A DNA stretch of 47,871 bases from Acidobacteriota bacterium (GTDB lineage: Bacteria > Acidobacteriota > Vicinamibacteria > Vicinamibacterales > UBA2999). The stretch lies in contig JAUSDY010000087.1 of assembly GCA_030650395.1 (NCBI GenBank), forward strand, positions 1 through 47,871, given 5' to 3'. A program made the translations under genes and the position numbers. Every line of letters begins with the position of its first letter. Positions within the stretch are counted from its first letter, which is position 1. The notes beneath the pieces are model-generated. The model made no database searches, was not told the DNA's origin, and worked only from the letters and a program-made list of their open reading frames with translations. Positions 33,413 to 45,285 of the stretch are shown in pieces.

Positions 33413-34339
33413 ATGCCGTTGGTTCTCGTGAGTTCCCCCCGCTTCGTCGATCACGTCACGCCGGCCGGCCACCCGGAACGGCCCGAGCGGGCCGAGACGA
33501 TGGAGGCGGTCGCGGCGCGGTTCGTCGGGCAGGGCGGCACGGTGCTCGAGCCTCGGCTTGCGACGGACGATGATCTGGCGCGCGTCCACACACCCGAACA
33601 CATCGAGAGCATCGTCGAGCTACGCGGCCGCGCCGCGAAGATCGACGAAGACACGTTCACCTCGCCTGACTCGGATGAGATCGCGCGTCTCGCTGCCGGC
33701 GCGGTGTTGACAGGCGTTGATGCTGTCCTCGGTGGCGCGCCTCGATCGCGGGCACTGGTGATGGTCCGTCCGCCCGGCCATCATGCCGAGGCAGACCGCG
33801 CCATGGGCTTCTGCCTCTACAACAACATCGCCGTCGGCGCCGCCTACGCGCGGGCGAAGGGGTGTGCGCGCGTGGCGATCTGCGATTACGACGTGCACCA
33901 CGGCAACGGCACGCAGTGGATCTTCTACGAGGATCCGACGGTGCTGTTCGTCTCGTCGCACCAGTTTCCGTTCTATCCAGGCACCGGCGCGCCGAACGAG
34001 ACCGGCAGGGGAGCCGGCGCCGGCTTCACGCTTAATATTCCACTCGCGGCTGGAACGCAAGACGAGGAGGTCGAGCGGCTCTACGCCGAGGTCGCCATTC
34101 CGAGAGTGAGAGCGTTCAAGCCGGACCTGCTGATGATCTCAGCCGGATTCGATGCGCACGAGCAGGACCCGCTCGGGCAGCTGCGGATGACGACCGAGGG
34201 ATTCGGCCGGCTGACCAAGGCGCTGTTACAAGTGGCCGACGAAGTGTGCGACGGTAAGGTCGTGCTCGTCACCGAAGGCGGTTACGACCTCAAAGCCCTG
34301 TCTGACTGCCTCGAGTCGGTAATCGGCGTGTGCCGATAG
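33413..34339 (+). CDS. Histone deacetylase-family (AcuC-like) amidohydrolase
   Basis: A 308-residue class II-like deacetylase, probably acting on acetyl-lysine, acetylpolyamine or a related acetyl-amide. Motifs: HPERPERAETMEAV, VRPPGHHAEADRAMGFCLYN with the active-site His pair, ICDYDVHHGNGTQWIFY with zinc-ligand Asp and His, HQFPFYPGTG, and ISAGFDAHEQDPLG with the second zinc-ligand Asp. Substrate cannot be read from sequence. It stands between the divergent sigma factor and leuS. Confidence 0.88.
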   Translation: MPLVLVSSPRFVDHVTPAGHPERPERAETMEAVAARFVGQGGTVLEPRLATDDDLARVHTPEHIESIVELRGRAAKIDEDTFTSPDSDEIARLAAGAVLTGVDAVLGGAPRSRALVMVRPPGHHAEADRAMGFCLYNNIAVGAAYARAKGCARVAICDYDVHHGNGTQWIFYEDPTVLFVSSHQFPFYPGTGAPNETGRGAGAGFTLNIPLAAGTQDEEVERLYAEVAIPRVRAFKPDLLMISAGFDAHEQDPLGQLRMTTEGFGRLTKALLQVADEVCDGKVVLVTEGGYDLKALSDCLESVIGVCR

Positions 34340-34340
34340 T

Positions 34341-34370
34341 TCTGCCTTTTGCCTTCTGCCTTTTGCCTTG
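34341..34370 (+). repeat. Word-repeat spacer (family D) before leuS
   Basis: tctgccttttgccttctgcc then ttttgccttg, the same words as the right half of the repeat at 14767-14848. A TATTCT box follows at 34371-34376, 12 nt before the leuS GTG, and may be its promoter. Confidence 0.75.
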
Positions 34371-34388
34371 TATTCTTAGTAGATCACC

Positions 34389-36950
<2,562 letters not shown>

Positions 36951-36951
36951 T

Positions 36952-37503
36952 ATGCACCTGACCAGACGGGAGCTCTTGCGCGCCGCGTCCGCCCTCGCGG
37001 CTGGCGTCGGCTCCGGCGCCTGCGGATACGCCCTTGCAGGGCGGGGATCGTTCCTGCCCGCCTACATCAAGACGCTCGGCATCCCGATGTTCGGCAACAC
37101 CACGCCGTATCAGACGATCGAGCAGGTGTTCACCCAGAAGGTCCGCGAAGAATTCCAGAGTCGCGGCGCCTACACGGTGGTGCCCGCTGACACGGGCGTT
37201 GACGGCATCGTGCGCGGGGTGATCGAGGGAATCTCGTTGCAGCCGGTGTCGTTGACCGATGCGCAACTGGCCTCTCGCTATCGCTTCACGGTGACGGTGA
37301 AGGTAAAGTTCGAAGACGTCAAGGCGCAAAAGACGCTGTGGGAGAACCCGTCGCTGTCGTTCTCCGATGAGTACGAGCTGGCGACGCCCGGCGGCGCCAC
37401 GCTCGACGTCTCGGCGTTCATCGGCAACGAGCGCGCGGCCTACGACCGCGTTGCGACCGATTTTGCGCGCTCCGTCGTGAGCGCCATTCTCGAGGCCTTC
37501 TGA
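36952..37503 (+). CDS. lptE: LPS-assembly lipoprotein LptE
   Basis: LptE is the outer-membrane lipoprotein that plugs LptD during LPS export. The 183-residue protein has a twin-arginine-like signal start (LTRRELLRAASALAAGVGSG) and lipobox GSGAC followed by GYALAGRGSFLPAYIKTLGI, the typical LptE opening. Later regions YRFTVTVKVKFEDVKAQKTLW and VATDFARSVVSAILEAF fit the family. It lies one base after leuS and overlaps the holA start. It supports a full LPS export route with the lipid A genes at the left end. Confidence 0.85.
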   Translation: MHLTRRELLRAASALAAGVGSGACGYALAGRGSFLPAYIKTLGIPMFGNTTPYQTIEQVFTQKVREEFQSRGAYTVVPADTGVDGIVRGVIEGISLQPVSLTDAQLASRYRFTVTVKVKFEDVKAQKTLWENPSLSFSDEYELATPGGATLDVSAFIGNERAAYDRVATDFARSVVSAILEAF

Positions 37504-38486
37504 GTACTCCAACCGAAGTTCGCAAGCAGATCAAATCGGGCACCACGGGCCCGCTCTATCTGCTCGAGGGCGATGACCTGCAGTCGCGCCACGACCTGTC
37601 GCTCGAATTTGCCGGCCTCGTCGACGAAGGGCTCCAGGCGTTCAACGTCGAAAGCCTGTACGCCAACGAATCCGGCAACGCGGCCGGCCGCGACGCGCTG
37701 ATCGGCACCATCCTGTCGACGGCGCGCACGCTGCCGATGATGGCGCCCCGGCGAGTCGTGGTCGTGCTCGAGGCGGAACGGCTGCTGTCGCCCAAGCGCG
37801 CCAAAGACGAAGATGATGCCCAGGCCGACCTCGGGCTTGGCACGAAGAAGAAGCGGAGCACCACGCCCCTCGAGGAGCTGGAAGCGTATTTCGAGAAGCC
37901 GGAACCGATGACGACCCTGGTGTTCGTCGCCGGCGCGCTCGACGGCAACCGCCGCATCGTCAAGCTGCTCAGGAAACACGCCGACTGCGTCGATTGCGGC
38001 TCGCTGGCATCGCCGCAGGAGGCCGCCGCGTGGATCCGCAAGCGCCTCGAGAAGGACGAGCTGTCGATCGACTCGAAGGCCCTCGCGCTGCTGCTCGAGA
38101 CGACGGGGCTGAGCCTCGGGCGCATTCGCGCAGAGATCGAAAAGCTCGTGTTGTACGCGTCGGGCGAATCAATCATCACGCCGAACCACGTGCGCGATCT
38201 GGTGCTGCCGCAAAGCGAGCCTGGCGAAGACTTCGCGCTGGGCAGGGCCATTTGGAATAACGACGCCGCGGGCGCGCTGCGGGAGATTGCCGCGCAGATC
38301 GATGCGGGCACCCAGCCCCCGATGATCCTCGGCCAGATCAGAGCCGCTGCGATCCGCCTGCGGCCCGACACGCGGGTGAAGAAAGGGCTCGACCTGGTGT
38401 TTCAGGCCGATCAGGCGATCAAGTCGTCTGCCGGTGCGCCCCAGTACCTGCTTGAGTGCCTCGTCGTCGAGATCTGCGGGAAATGA
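37500..38486 (+). CDS. holA: DNA polymerase III delta subunit HolA, apparent CTG start
   Basis: The clamp-loader delta subunit, about 328 residues if translation begins at CTG 37500. The N-terminal half includes KSGTTGPLYLLEGDDLQSRH and FNVESLYANE. MAPRRVVVVLEAERLL and the middle TTLVFVAGALDGNRRIVKLL follow, then the C-terminal helical collar (DEAFALGRAIW-like EDFALGRAIWNNDAAGALRE, ILGQIRAAAIRL). No ATG, GTG or TTG occurs in frame before 37734, which would delete about 78 conserved residues. CTG 37500 overlaps the lptE stop (CTGA), mimicking the usual ATGA coupling. This makes CTG the most likely start. Confidence 0.85.
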   Translation: MSTPTEVRKQIKSGTTGPLYLLEGDDLQSRHDLSLEFAGLVDEGLQAFNVESLYANESGNAAGRDALIGTILSTARTLPMMAPRRVVVVLEAERLLSPKRAKDEDDAQADLGLGTKKKRSTTPLEELEAYFEKPEPMTTLVFVAGALDGNRRIVKLLRKHADCVDCGSLASPQEAAAWIRKRLEKDELSIDSKALALLLETTGLSLGRIRAEIEKLVLYASGESIITPNHVRDLVLPQSEPGEDFALGRAIWNNDAAGALREIAAQIDAGTQPPMILGQIRAAAIRLRPDTRVKKGLDLVFQADQAIKSSAGAPQYLLECLVVEICGK

Positions 38487-38556
38487 AATAACGAATAACC
38501 AAGTACGAATAACGAAAGGTGCTTTTGGTTATTGGTACTTGGTTATTGGTTATTCA
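38487..38556. repeat. AT-rich palindromic spacer (family C)
   Basis: aataacgaataaccaagtac on the left and ggtacttggttattggttat on the right form a long inverted repeat around ggtgctttt. It separates convergent holA and the permease pseudogene, so it could be a bidirectional terminator. It is related to 7650-7717. Confidence 0.85.
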
Positions 38557-40582
38557 AACCGAAGCGCTTCCACCGGATCCGCATTCGCCGCACGCCGTGC
38601 GGGGATGTAGCACGCCACCGCCGACACCAGCAGCATCAGCAGGGCCGCGCCGCCAATCGCCAGCGGATCGGTCGGGGCCACGCTGAACAGGAACGCCTCG
38701 AGCACGCGTGACGCGCCGATCACGCCGACCAGCCCGACCGCCACGCCGACCGCAGCGACGCCGAGACCGCGGGCGACGACCAGCCGCAGGATGTCGAGCC
38801 ACGCGGCGCCGAGCGCCATCCGGACGCCGATCTCGCGCCGGTACTGCGAGGCAATGGTGCCAAGCACGCCGTAGAGGCCGGCGGCAGCCAGCAACAATGC
38901 GAGAGCTGCGAATTCCGTCAGTACGATCAGGGCGAACCGCCTGGTCGTGAGCGTCCGGCCGACCAGCTCGTCGAGCGTCGCCGTGCGATAGAACGTCTGC
39001 AGGGGATCGAGATTCCAGATTTCCGTCTTTGCCGTCGAGATCAAGGTGCGCGGATCGATCGATGTCCGGGCGATCACGGTCATCGAGCCCGAGGGGATTT
39101 GCGCGAACGGCGCCACGATTTCGGCCCTCGGCGCTTGATCGAGCCTCTCGTGACGCAGCGCGGCTGTCACGCCGACGATCTGGGCCTGCGACAACCGGCC
39201 GGACACGCGGAACTCCAGGCGCTGCCCAATCGGGTCGATGCCGTGAAGGTAGCGGTCGGCGAACGCTTCGCTGACCACCACGACACGAGGTGCGTCAGAG
39301 CCGTCGACAGGCCGCGCATCGCTGCCTGCGCGAGCACCAGCGCCGCAAGCGAGGCGACCGATGCCAGCAGCAGTGTTTCGACCAGCAGCTGGCCGACCAG
39401 CCGCCACCGGTTGGCCCCGAGCGCGGTCCTCACGGCCAGTTCCTGTTGCCGCGCGGCTCCCCGCGCCAGCAGCAGGTTGGTGACGTTCACGCACGCGATC
39501 AGCAGCACGCCGAAAACCGCGGCGGTGAACAATCCGACCGCGGGACGCACGTCGCCCACCAGGTGCTCCCGCAGCGTGATCACCGAGGCGCGGACGCCTT
39601 TGTTGGTGCGCGGATTCTCAGTTTCGATCTGGGACGACAACGTGTCCATCTCGGCCTGCGCCTGTTCGATCGACACGCCGTCCTTGAGACGGCCCGCGAC
39701 GGCCCAGTAACCGCTGACCCGGATGCGCGGTTCGTACTCCTCCATGACTTTGGCGGCCCAGATCTGTCGGTCGTTTGGCGCGTCCTCGAGCAGGTGCGGC
39801 TGAAAATCATCCGGCGCCACGCCGACGACGACGTACGGAAGGTTGTCGATTGGTATGGCGGTGCCAACGATGTTCGGATCTGCGCCGAAATGGGTCCGCC
39901 AGAACCTTGCGCTCAAGACGACGACCTGATGATTGCCTTTCTTGTGCTCGTCGGGCCTGAAGAACCGGCCGGCAAGCGGCTTCACCGCGAACACGTCGAA
40001 GAATCCTTCGGTCACGTTCAACGCCTTCAGCACCTCGGGGCGGTCGCCGCCGGTGTAGTCGTAGCTGTAGGGATCGGCCGCGGCCAGCTGCGAAAAACTC
40101 GTCGCCCGAGCACGCCAGTCGATGAAGTTGCCCGGCGCCACGTCGAGCTTGCCCGGCGTTGCGATCTGGCGTTCCCACACGGTGACGATGCGATCGGGGT
40201 TGGGGTAGGGAAGCGGCCTCAGCAGGATCTGCGACACCACGCTGAAGGCCGTGACCGACGCGGCCATGCTGAGTGCCAGGATGCCGACCGCGGTCACCGC
40301 AAAGCCGGCATGCTGCCGCAGCTGCCGCCAGCCGTGTCGCAAGTCGTCGATCGCATCGAGGTCGGCGACCTCGCGTTGCCGGATCCAGAAGGCATCGCTG
40401 AACGAACCCAGCGCGTAGCGGACGAGAGGCGGCGGTGCGCGCCTCGGCGACTCGCGCTCGGCGTCCGCCGCGGCCGCCAGCTCGCCGTGCCATTCCTGCC
40501 GCCAGTCGTCGCGCAGCCGTGCCGGCACCAGCCGCGCGGCCAGGTCGACGATGCGGAGCGCCCGTTGCATCGTGCTCGGCAC
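38550..40582 (-). pseudogene. ADOP-type FtsX/MacB permease with an internal deletion and frameshift
   Basis: Acidobacterial duplicated orphan permeases have two MacB periplasmic plus FtsX units. Here the first unit is intact: an ADOP-type N-terminus (PARLRDDWRQEWHGELAAAA), then FAVTAVGILALSMAASVTAF, RPLPYPNPDRIVTVWE, and FtsX helices ending VLAQAAMRGLSTAL. At about 39290-39310 the frame changes directly to the end of the second periplasmic domain (DAPRVVVVSEAFADRYLHGI), followed by the final FtsX unit to the stop at 38550 (IPARRAANADPVEALRFE). Roughly 200 residues expected between are missing. The gene is therefore probably inactive. Start is GTG 40582 or ATG 40570, next to padR. Confidence 0.8.
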
Positions 40583-40583
40583 G

Positions 40584-40898
40584 TTAACCCTCGCTTTCAG
40601 ACGGCTTGAACAGCCGCCGGCCGGCTTCGGCCAGGCCTTGTGCGCGCGTGACCGCGTCGCGCGCCACGGCCCGGCCCCCCGCCGTCAGCTCGTAGTAGCG
40701 GCGCGCCGGCCGCTGTTGCTTGCGGGCCACGGTCTCGCGCTCCCACCGCGAGCGCAGGATGCCCTCGGCATCCAGCCGCCGCAGGATCGGATAGACGGTG
40801 CCGCTCGGCAGACCGGTGGCATCCATGATGTCGAAGCCGTGATGGCGGCCGTCGAGCAGGGCCTGGAGGACGAGCGCGGTTGGAAAGGTGAGTCGCAT
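40584..40898 (-). CDS. PadR-family transcriptional regulator
   Basis: A 104-residue winged-helix repressor: LVLQALLDGRHHGFDIMDAT, GLPSGTVYPILRRLDAEGIL as recognition helix and wing, then RRYYELTAGGRAVARD. PadR proteins paired with ADOP permeases are common in Acidobacteriota, where they probably control the permease. It is one base from the permease gene and likely in the same operon. A palindrome ctacctatgtag upstream may be its own operator. With the permease broken, it may be a relic. Confidence 0.88.
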   Translation of the reverse strand: MRLTFPTALVLQALLDGRHHGFDIMDATGLPSGTVYPILRRLDAEGILRSRWERETVARKQQRPARRYYELTAGGRAVARDAVTRAQGLAEAGRRLFKPSESEG

Positions 40899-40905
40899 GG
40901 CGTGT

Positions 40906-40925
40906 ATATTACCCTACCTATGTAG
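40906..40925 (-). promoter_or_regulatory. Leaderless -10 box (TAATAT) and possible PadR operator upstream of padR
   Basis: On the minus strand TAATAT (40906-40911) is followed by seven bases and the padR ATG, consistent with a leaderless mRNA. The adjacent near-palindrome ctacctatgtag (40914-40925) would let PadR block its own promoter. The operator role is inference. Confidence 0.45.
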
Positions 40926-40978
40926 AGTTAGACTCAGGCCGGGCGCGGAAGGTTGAGGGCGTGTCTAAAGACCCGCCT

Positions 40979-41239
40979 CTACTTGGCAATTTTGGCGGAG
41001 AGGCGCGACTTGTAGCGGGACGCGGTGTTGCGGTGAATGATGCCCTTGGTGGCCATCTTGTCCACCAGCGATTGCAGCGACTTCAGCGCGGTCTTGGCGC
41101 CCTCGACGTTCTTGTCGTCGAGCGACTTGCGGATGCTCTTCAGCCCGGTGCGGAGCTTCGACCGCAACTGGCGATTGGCCTCGCGCCGCTTTACGTTCTG
41201 CCGATTGGCCTTCAAGGCCGACTTGTTTCTCTTCGCCAC
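40979..41239 (-). CDS. rpsT: 30S ribosomal protein S20
   Basis: An 86-residue Lys/Arg/Ala-rich helical protein that binds 16S rRNA. It begins AKRNKSALKANRQNVKRREA and ends IIHRNTASRYKSRLSAKIAK, both diagnostic of S20. The start is GTG 41239 with gagg upstream. It is monocistronic between padR and the lytic transglycosylase. Confidence 0.95.
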   Translation of the reverse strand: MAKRNKSALKANRQNVKRREANRQLRSKLRTGLKSIRKSLDDKNVEGAKTALKSLQSLVDKMATKGIIHRNTASRYKSRLSAKIAK

Positions 41240-41302
41240 GTCTCTAGAACCTCGATGTCAGAAGGATACCGAACAGGTAATCGTATCACGCCTGCGCCCT
41301 AC

Positions 41303-41355
41303 GGGCTTCGGCGTGCAAGCACTGCGACGCCGTGCGGGCTTTGGCGTGCAAGCAC
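41303..41355 (+). repeat. Direct repeat in the rpsT-transglycosylase spacer
   Basis: Two 20-bp copies, gggcttcggcgtgcaagcac (41303-41322) and gggctttggcgtgcaagcac (41336-41355), differ by one base and are spaced 33 bp apart. No gene is present in the 140-bp gap. Confidence 0.8.
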
Positions 41356-41381
41356 GCGTTCGCGATGGAATTGGGGCTGTT

Positions 41382-42071
41382 CTAGCGGCCGATGATGTCG
41401 TATGCGCCCGAGGCAGGCGGCTTGTCCGAAATGCGGCTCACGGGCTTGCCGTTGACCAGCTCCATCCAGCGGTAGATCACCGTCGGCGGGGGAGCCTGCG
41501 GCGTCGACTCGGTGATGCGCTTGACATAGGCGCGGGTCTCCTGGAACGGCGGCACCGCGTCATATTTGTCGACGTTGCCCATGCCGGCGTTGTAGGCGGC
41601 CAGTGCCAAGTCGACTTTTTGATCGTAGCGATCGAGCAGCCGCTTCAGGTAAACCACGCCGCCGCGAATGTTTTCGTTGGGCTCGAAGGGGTTATTGACG
41701 CCGAGCTCGACGGCGGTGGCCGGCATCAACTGCATCAGGCCCATGGCGCCCTTGGACGAGACCGCCCGGGGGTTGAATGCCGATTCTGCCTGGATCACCG
41801 CGCGCACGAGATCGGCAGAGACGCCAACCCGGCGGGAATGCTCGGTGATGTGGCCGTCATACAGCATGCTCTTCGCGCTGGGAACCAACGGCTTGGTGGC
41901 ACGGAACGCCGTGCTCCCCTTAACGGCGTAGGTGGCCATCACGCCCTTGTCGGTACGGGGCTTGTCCGACAGCACCAGCGTCCCGTCCGCATCACGCCAG
42001 GTGTAAATCTGGGCGGCAGCGGGCGTCGCAAGGCATAGACAGACGCCGAGGACAAGAAGACTGAGTTTCAA
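41382..42071 (-). CDS. Lytic transglycosylase (DUF4124 plus SLT domains)
   Basis: A 229-residue exported peptidoglycan-cleaving enzyme. The signal peptide LSLLVLGVCLCLATPAAAQ is followed by a DUF4124 segment (IYTWRDADGTLVLSDKP). The SLT domain has the catalytic glutamate in AVIQAESAFNPRAVSSKGAM, then GLMQLMPATAVELGV, NIRGGVVYLKRLL and LALAAYNAGMGNV. A short C-terminal DUF4124-like tail follows (IYRWMELVNGKPV). The start is TTG 42071. It stands between rpsT and alaS. Confidence 0.9.
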   Translation of the reverse strand: MKLSLLVLGVCLCLATPAAAQIYTWRDADGTLVLSDKPRTDKGVMATYAVKGSTAFRATKPLVPSAKSMLYDGHITEHSRRVGVSADLVRAVIQAESAFNPRAVSSKGAMGLMQLMPATAVELGVNNPFEPNENIRGGVVYLKRLLDRYDQKVDLALAAYNAGMGNVDKYDAVPPFQETRAYVKRITESTPQAPPPTVIYRWMELVNGKPVSRISDKPPASGAYDIIGR

Positions 42072-42119
42072 GAGACTTCAGTCTACCTTATCGGCGACTT
42101 TTCATTACGAAAATAGGCC

Positions 42120-44816
42120 TTAGCTCAGCAGCTTTTCCACCAATACTCGAGCTTCTGCGAGCAAATCCTTTATTTTCGCCGGATCTTTGCCTCCGGCCTC
42201 CGCAAAGTCCGGACGACCCCCGCCGCCCCCGCCCACAATGGGCGCAAGCTGCTTCACCAGTTGACCCGCAGGGGCCTTCTTCGACAGGTCCGGGGTGACT
42301 GACGCAATCAGCGACACCTTGCCGTCGGGCATCGCCGCCGCGAGCACGATCACCCCGCTTTTCAAGCGTGATTTCAGCGTGTCGGCGAGGGCGCGCAGCG
42401 AATCCTGGTCGACGTCCACGACCTCCCGGGCAATCAACGTCGCCCCCCCAATCTCCACCTTGCCATCGTCCGCCGCACCGCCGCCGGTACCGGCGAGTGC
42501 GACCTTGGTCTTGAGCTGCTGCACGTCCTTCTGCGTCTTGCTCAGAAGCGCCTGCTGCTGGCGGATCCACTCCGCGAGGGCGCCGCGCTTGGCGCCGGTC
42601 TCGGCCAGCGCTTCCTTGAGCTCGCCGATCGCGGCGCGCGCCAGGCCGATCGCGCCCATGCCGGTCACCGCCTCGAGACGCCGCACGCCCGCCGCCACGC
42701 CCGACTCCTCGGTGATCAGGAACGCGCCGATGTCTCCCGTGGCGCGCACGTGCGTGCCGCCGCACAGCTCCGTGCTGAAGGAGCCGTCGCCGACGGCGAC
42801 GACCCGCACGTGATCGCCGTACTTCTCCCCGAAGAGCGCCATTGCGCCGGAGTCAATTGCCTGCTGCGTGTTTTTGACGGCGGTCGTCACGTCCTCGTTT
42901 TTCTGGATCGCCGCGTTCACGATCCTCTCGATCTGCAGCAACTCGTCCGGGGTCAGGGCCGAGAAATGCACGAAGTCGAATCGCAGCCGATCCGGGGCGA
43001 CCAGCGAGCCCGCCTGCTTGACGTGCGCGCCCAGCACCTTGCGCAGCGCCGCGTGCAACAGGTGCGTGGCCGTGTGATTGCGCCGGGTCGCGTCGCGCGC
43101 CGTGGCGTCGACCTCGGCGGTCACCATGTCGCGCAGCGCGATCCGCTCTTCAACTTTCTCGACACGATGCGCGCGCGGCAGGCCCGGGCCAAGCCGCGCA
43201 ATGCCCGTCACGCGCGATCGCTCGCCCGACGCGGGCTCGATCCAGCCCTGATCGGAAACCTGGCCGCCCGATTCCAGGTAGAACGGCGTTCGCGCCAACG
43301 CCACGTAACCTGACGCGCCTTTCTCGAGCGCATCGACCGGTTTCCGCTCTGCGTTGAACAACGCCAGTACCGGGACGCCTTGCTCAGTGGTGCCGGTGTA
43401 ACCCTCGAAGGCGTCGCCCACCTCGCGCAAGCCCTCGCGCGCCTCGTCTGATGCGAACGAGAAGTCTTCGCCCTTCTTGCCCTCGAACGAGCTGCCCTTG
43501 CGCGCCTTGACGCGCTGGCCTTCCATCGCGGCGTCGAAGCCTTCCGCATCGAATGTCAGGCCCTGGTTTTCGGCCAGGTCTTCGATGAAGTCTCGCGGCA
43601 GGCCGAACGTGTCGTAGAGCTTGAAGGCCTCATCGCCGCCGACCACCTTCGATCCTTTTGCCGCGCGGTCGAGGACCTCTTCCAGTTTCGGAAGCCCGTC
43701 GGTCAGCACCGCATCGAACCGCTCTTCTTCGCTCTTGATCACCTTCGCGACGGCGTCGCGCGCGGTCGTCAGCTCGCGATAGGCTTCGCCCATCTCGCGC
43801 ACGACGACGTCGACGAGCGAATGCAGGAACGGCTCGTGCATCCCCAGCTTGCGCCCGTGGCGCATCGCCCGCCGCATGATCTTGCGCAACACGTAGCCGC
43901 GCCACTCGTTCGACGGCACCACGCCATCGGCAATCAGAAACGTCGACGCGCGCGCGTGATCGGCGACCACGCGCATCGACACGTCGGAGGGCGACATCGA
44001 CCGTCCGTAGTGGTGTCCAGACAGCGTCCCGATCGCATCGAGCAGCGGCATGAATAACGGCGTGTCGTAATTCGAGAGCGTGGCTTGCATCACGGCCGAG
44101 ATGCGCTCGAGGCCCATGCCGGTGTCGATCGACGGCGCCGGCAGGGGCGTCAGCGTGCCCGTGGCGTCGCGCTCGAACTCCATGAACACGTTGTTCCAGA
44201 TCTCGACGAAGCGCTCGCTGCCCGACGCCACGTCGTGCACGAAGTTGCCGGTGCCGGCCACCTCCGCGCCGCGATCGACATAGATTTCGGAGCAGCGCCC
44301 GCACGGGCCGGTGTCGCCCATGGCCCAGAAGTTGTCGGCCATGCCGAGCTCGCCGATGTGGTCGGCGGGAACGAAGTCGAGCCAGCGCCGGTACGCCTCG
44401 TCATCGCGCGGAATCCCGGGCGCGCCCTTGAAAACCGTCACGTACAGCTTCGACAGGTCGAGCTTCCACTCCTTCGTCAGCAGCTGCCACGCCAGCTCGA
44501 TTGCGTCCTGCTTGAAATAGTCGCCGAACGAGAAGTTGCCGAGCATTTCGAAGAACGTGTGATGCCGGAGCGAGGGGCCGACGTTGTCGAGGTCGTTGTG
44601 CTTGCCGCTCACCCGCATGCACTTCTGCGACGACGCGGCGCGCGTGTAGTCGCGCTTCTCGCGGCCGAGAAAGACGTCCTTGAACTGGTTCATTCCGGCG
44701 TTGGTGAAGAGCAGCGTCGGGTCGTCGCCGGGCAGCAGGGGACTGCTGGGCACCACGCGGTGGCCATGCCTCTCGAAATACTTCAGGAAGGACGCGCGAA
44801 TGTCACGGGGGTGCAT
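42120..44816 (-). CDS. alaS: Alanyl-tRNA synthetase
   Basis: A class II synthetase of 898 residues. The catalytic core begins IRASFLKYFERHGHRVVPSS and includes LLFTNAGMNQFKDVFLG, CMRVSGKHNDLDNVG, HHTFFEMLGNFSFGDYFK and GMGLERI. The editing domain has zinc ligands in RNHTATHLLHAAL and CGGTHVRATGDIGAF. The C-terminal DHHA1 domain ends with GGGGGGRPDFAEAGGKDP. The start is ATG 44816, with TACAAT 6 nt upstream. recX lies upstream in the same direction. Confidence 0.97.
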   Translation of the reverse strand: MHPRDIRASFLKYFERHGHRVVPSSPLLPGDDPTLLFTNAGMNQFKDVFLGREKRDYTRAASSQKCMRVSGKHNDLDNVGPSLRHHTFFEMLGNFSFGDYFKQDAIELAWQLLTKEWKLDLSKLYVTVFKGAPGIPRDDEAYRRWLDFVPADHIGELGMADNFWAMGDTGPCGRCSEIYVDRGAEVAGTGNFVHDVASGSERFVEIWNNVFMEFERDATGTLTPLPAPSIDTGMGLERISAVMQATLSNYDTPLFMPLLDAIGTLSGHHYGRSMSPSDVSMRVVADHARASTFLIADGVVPSNEWRGYVLRKIMRRAMRHGRKLGMHEPFLHSLVDVVVREMGEAYRELTTARDAVAKVIKSEEERFDAVLTDGLPKLEEVLDRAAKGSKVVGGDEAFKLYDTFGLPRDFIEDLAENQGLTFDAEGFDAAMEGQRVKARKGSSFEGKKGEDFSFASDEAREGLREVGDAFEGYTGTTEQGVPVLALFNAERKPVDALEKGASGYVALARTPFYLESGGQVSDQGWIEPASGERSRVTGIARLGPGLPRAHRVEKVEERIALRDMVTAEVDATARDATRRNHTATHLLHAALRKVLGAHVKQAGSLVAPDRLRFDFVHFSALTPDELLQIERIVNAAIQKNEDVTTAVKNTQQAIDSGAMALFGEKYGDHVRVVAVGDGSFSTELCGGTHVRATGDIGAFLITEESGVAAGVRRLEAVTGMGAIGLARAAIGELKEALAETGAKRGALAEWIRQQQALLSKTQKDVQQLKTKVALAGTGGGAADDGKVEIGGATLIAREVVDVDQDSLRALADTLKSRLKSGVIVLAAAMPDGKVSLIASVTPDLSKKAPAGQLVKQLAPIVGGGGGGRPDFAEAGGKDPAKIKDLLAEARVLVEKLLS

Positions 44817-44822
44817 CTCTCT

Positions 44823-44828
44823 ATTGTA
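44823..44828 (-). promoter_or_regulatory. Leaderless -10 box (TACAAT) for alaS
   Basis: On the minus strand TACAAT, agagag, ATG (44816). It lies in the 22-bp recX-alaS gap. The purine hexamer might instead serve as a weak Shine-Dalgarno, so a leadered transcript from recX is also possible. Confidence 0.55.
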
Positions 44829-44838
44829 ATTCGGGTGA

Positions 44839-45285
44839 TTAGGTACGAAGGCGCTTGAGGATCGCTTCGATCGCGAAGCCCTGCGCCGCGAGGCCGCGGA
44901 CGATACGGGCGCGGCCTTTCTCGTCGAGGTCGCGGGGCGACCCGCCGCGCAACCGGCGCTCGAAGGCGCGGTCGAGCAGCGCGCCCTCGTCGACCTCCTC
45001 GAACACTTCGTTCACCGCCGATTCGGCAATCGATCCGTCGATGCCCATTTGCCGGATCTTCTGCAGCACGCGGGTGCGGCCGCGGTGGCGGATGGCGCTC
45101 TCGATGCGCGCGGCGGCCAGCGCCACGCGGCGATCGTTGAGCGTGCCGTCGTGGCGGAGCTTCTGGATGGCGGATTCAATCTCGTCCGCGTCGAGCTGCC
45201 GCCTCGTCAGCCGGGTGCGCATCTGCGCTTCCGACAACTCTCGCGCAGACAGGAGCATCAGCGCGGTGGTGTAGGCGTCGGGCAC
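44839..45285 (-). CDS. recX: Regulatory protein RecX
   Basis: RecX modulates RecA filaments. The 148-residue protein shows the helical tandem repeats of the family: ALMLLSARELSEAQMRTRLT, DEIESAIQKLRHDGTLNDRR, IESAIRHRGRTRVLQKIRQMG and a C-terminal IVRGLAAQGFAIEAILKRL. GTG 45285 shares its last base of the preceding stop (TAGTG arrangement) with pilT. recA is not in the window; recX with alaS nearby is a common order. Confidence 0.88.
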   Translation of the reverse strand: MPDAYTTALMLLSARELSEAQMRTRLTRRQLDADEIESAIQKLRHDGTLNDRRVALAAARIESAIRHRGRTRVLQKIRQMGIDGSIAESAVNEVFEEVDEGALLDRAFERRLRGGSPRDLDEKGRARIVRGLAAQGFAIEAILKRLRT

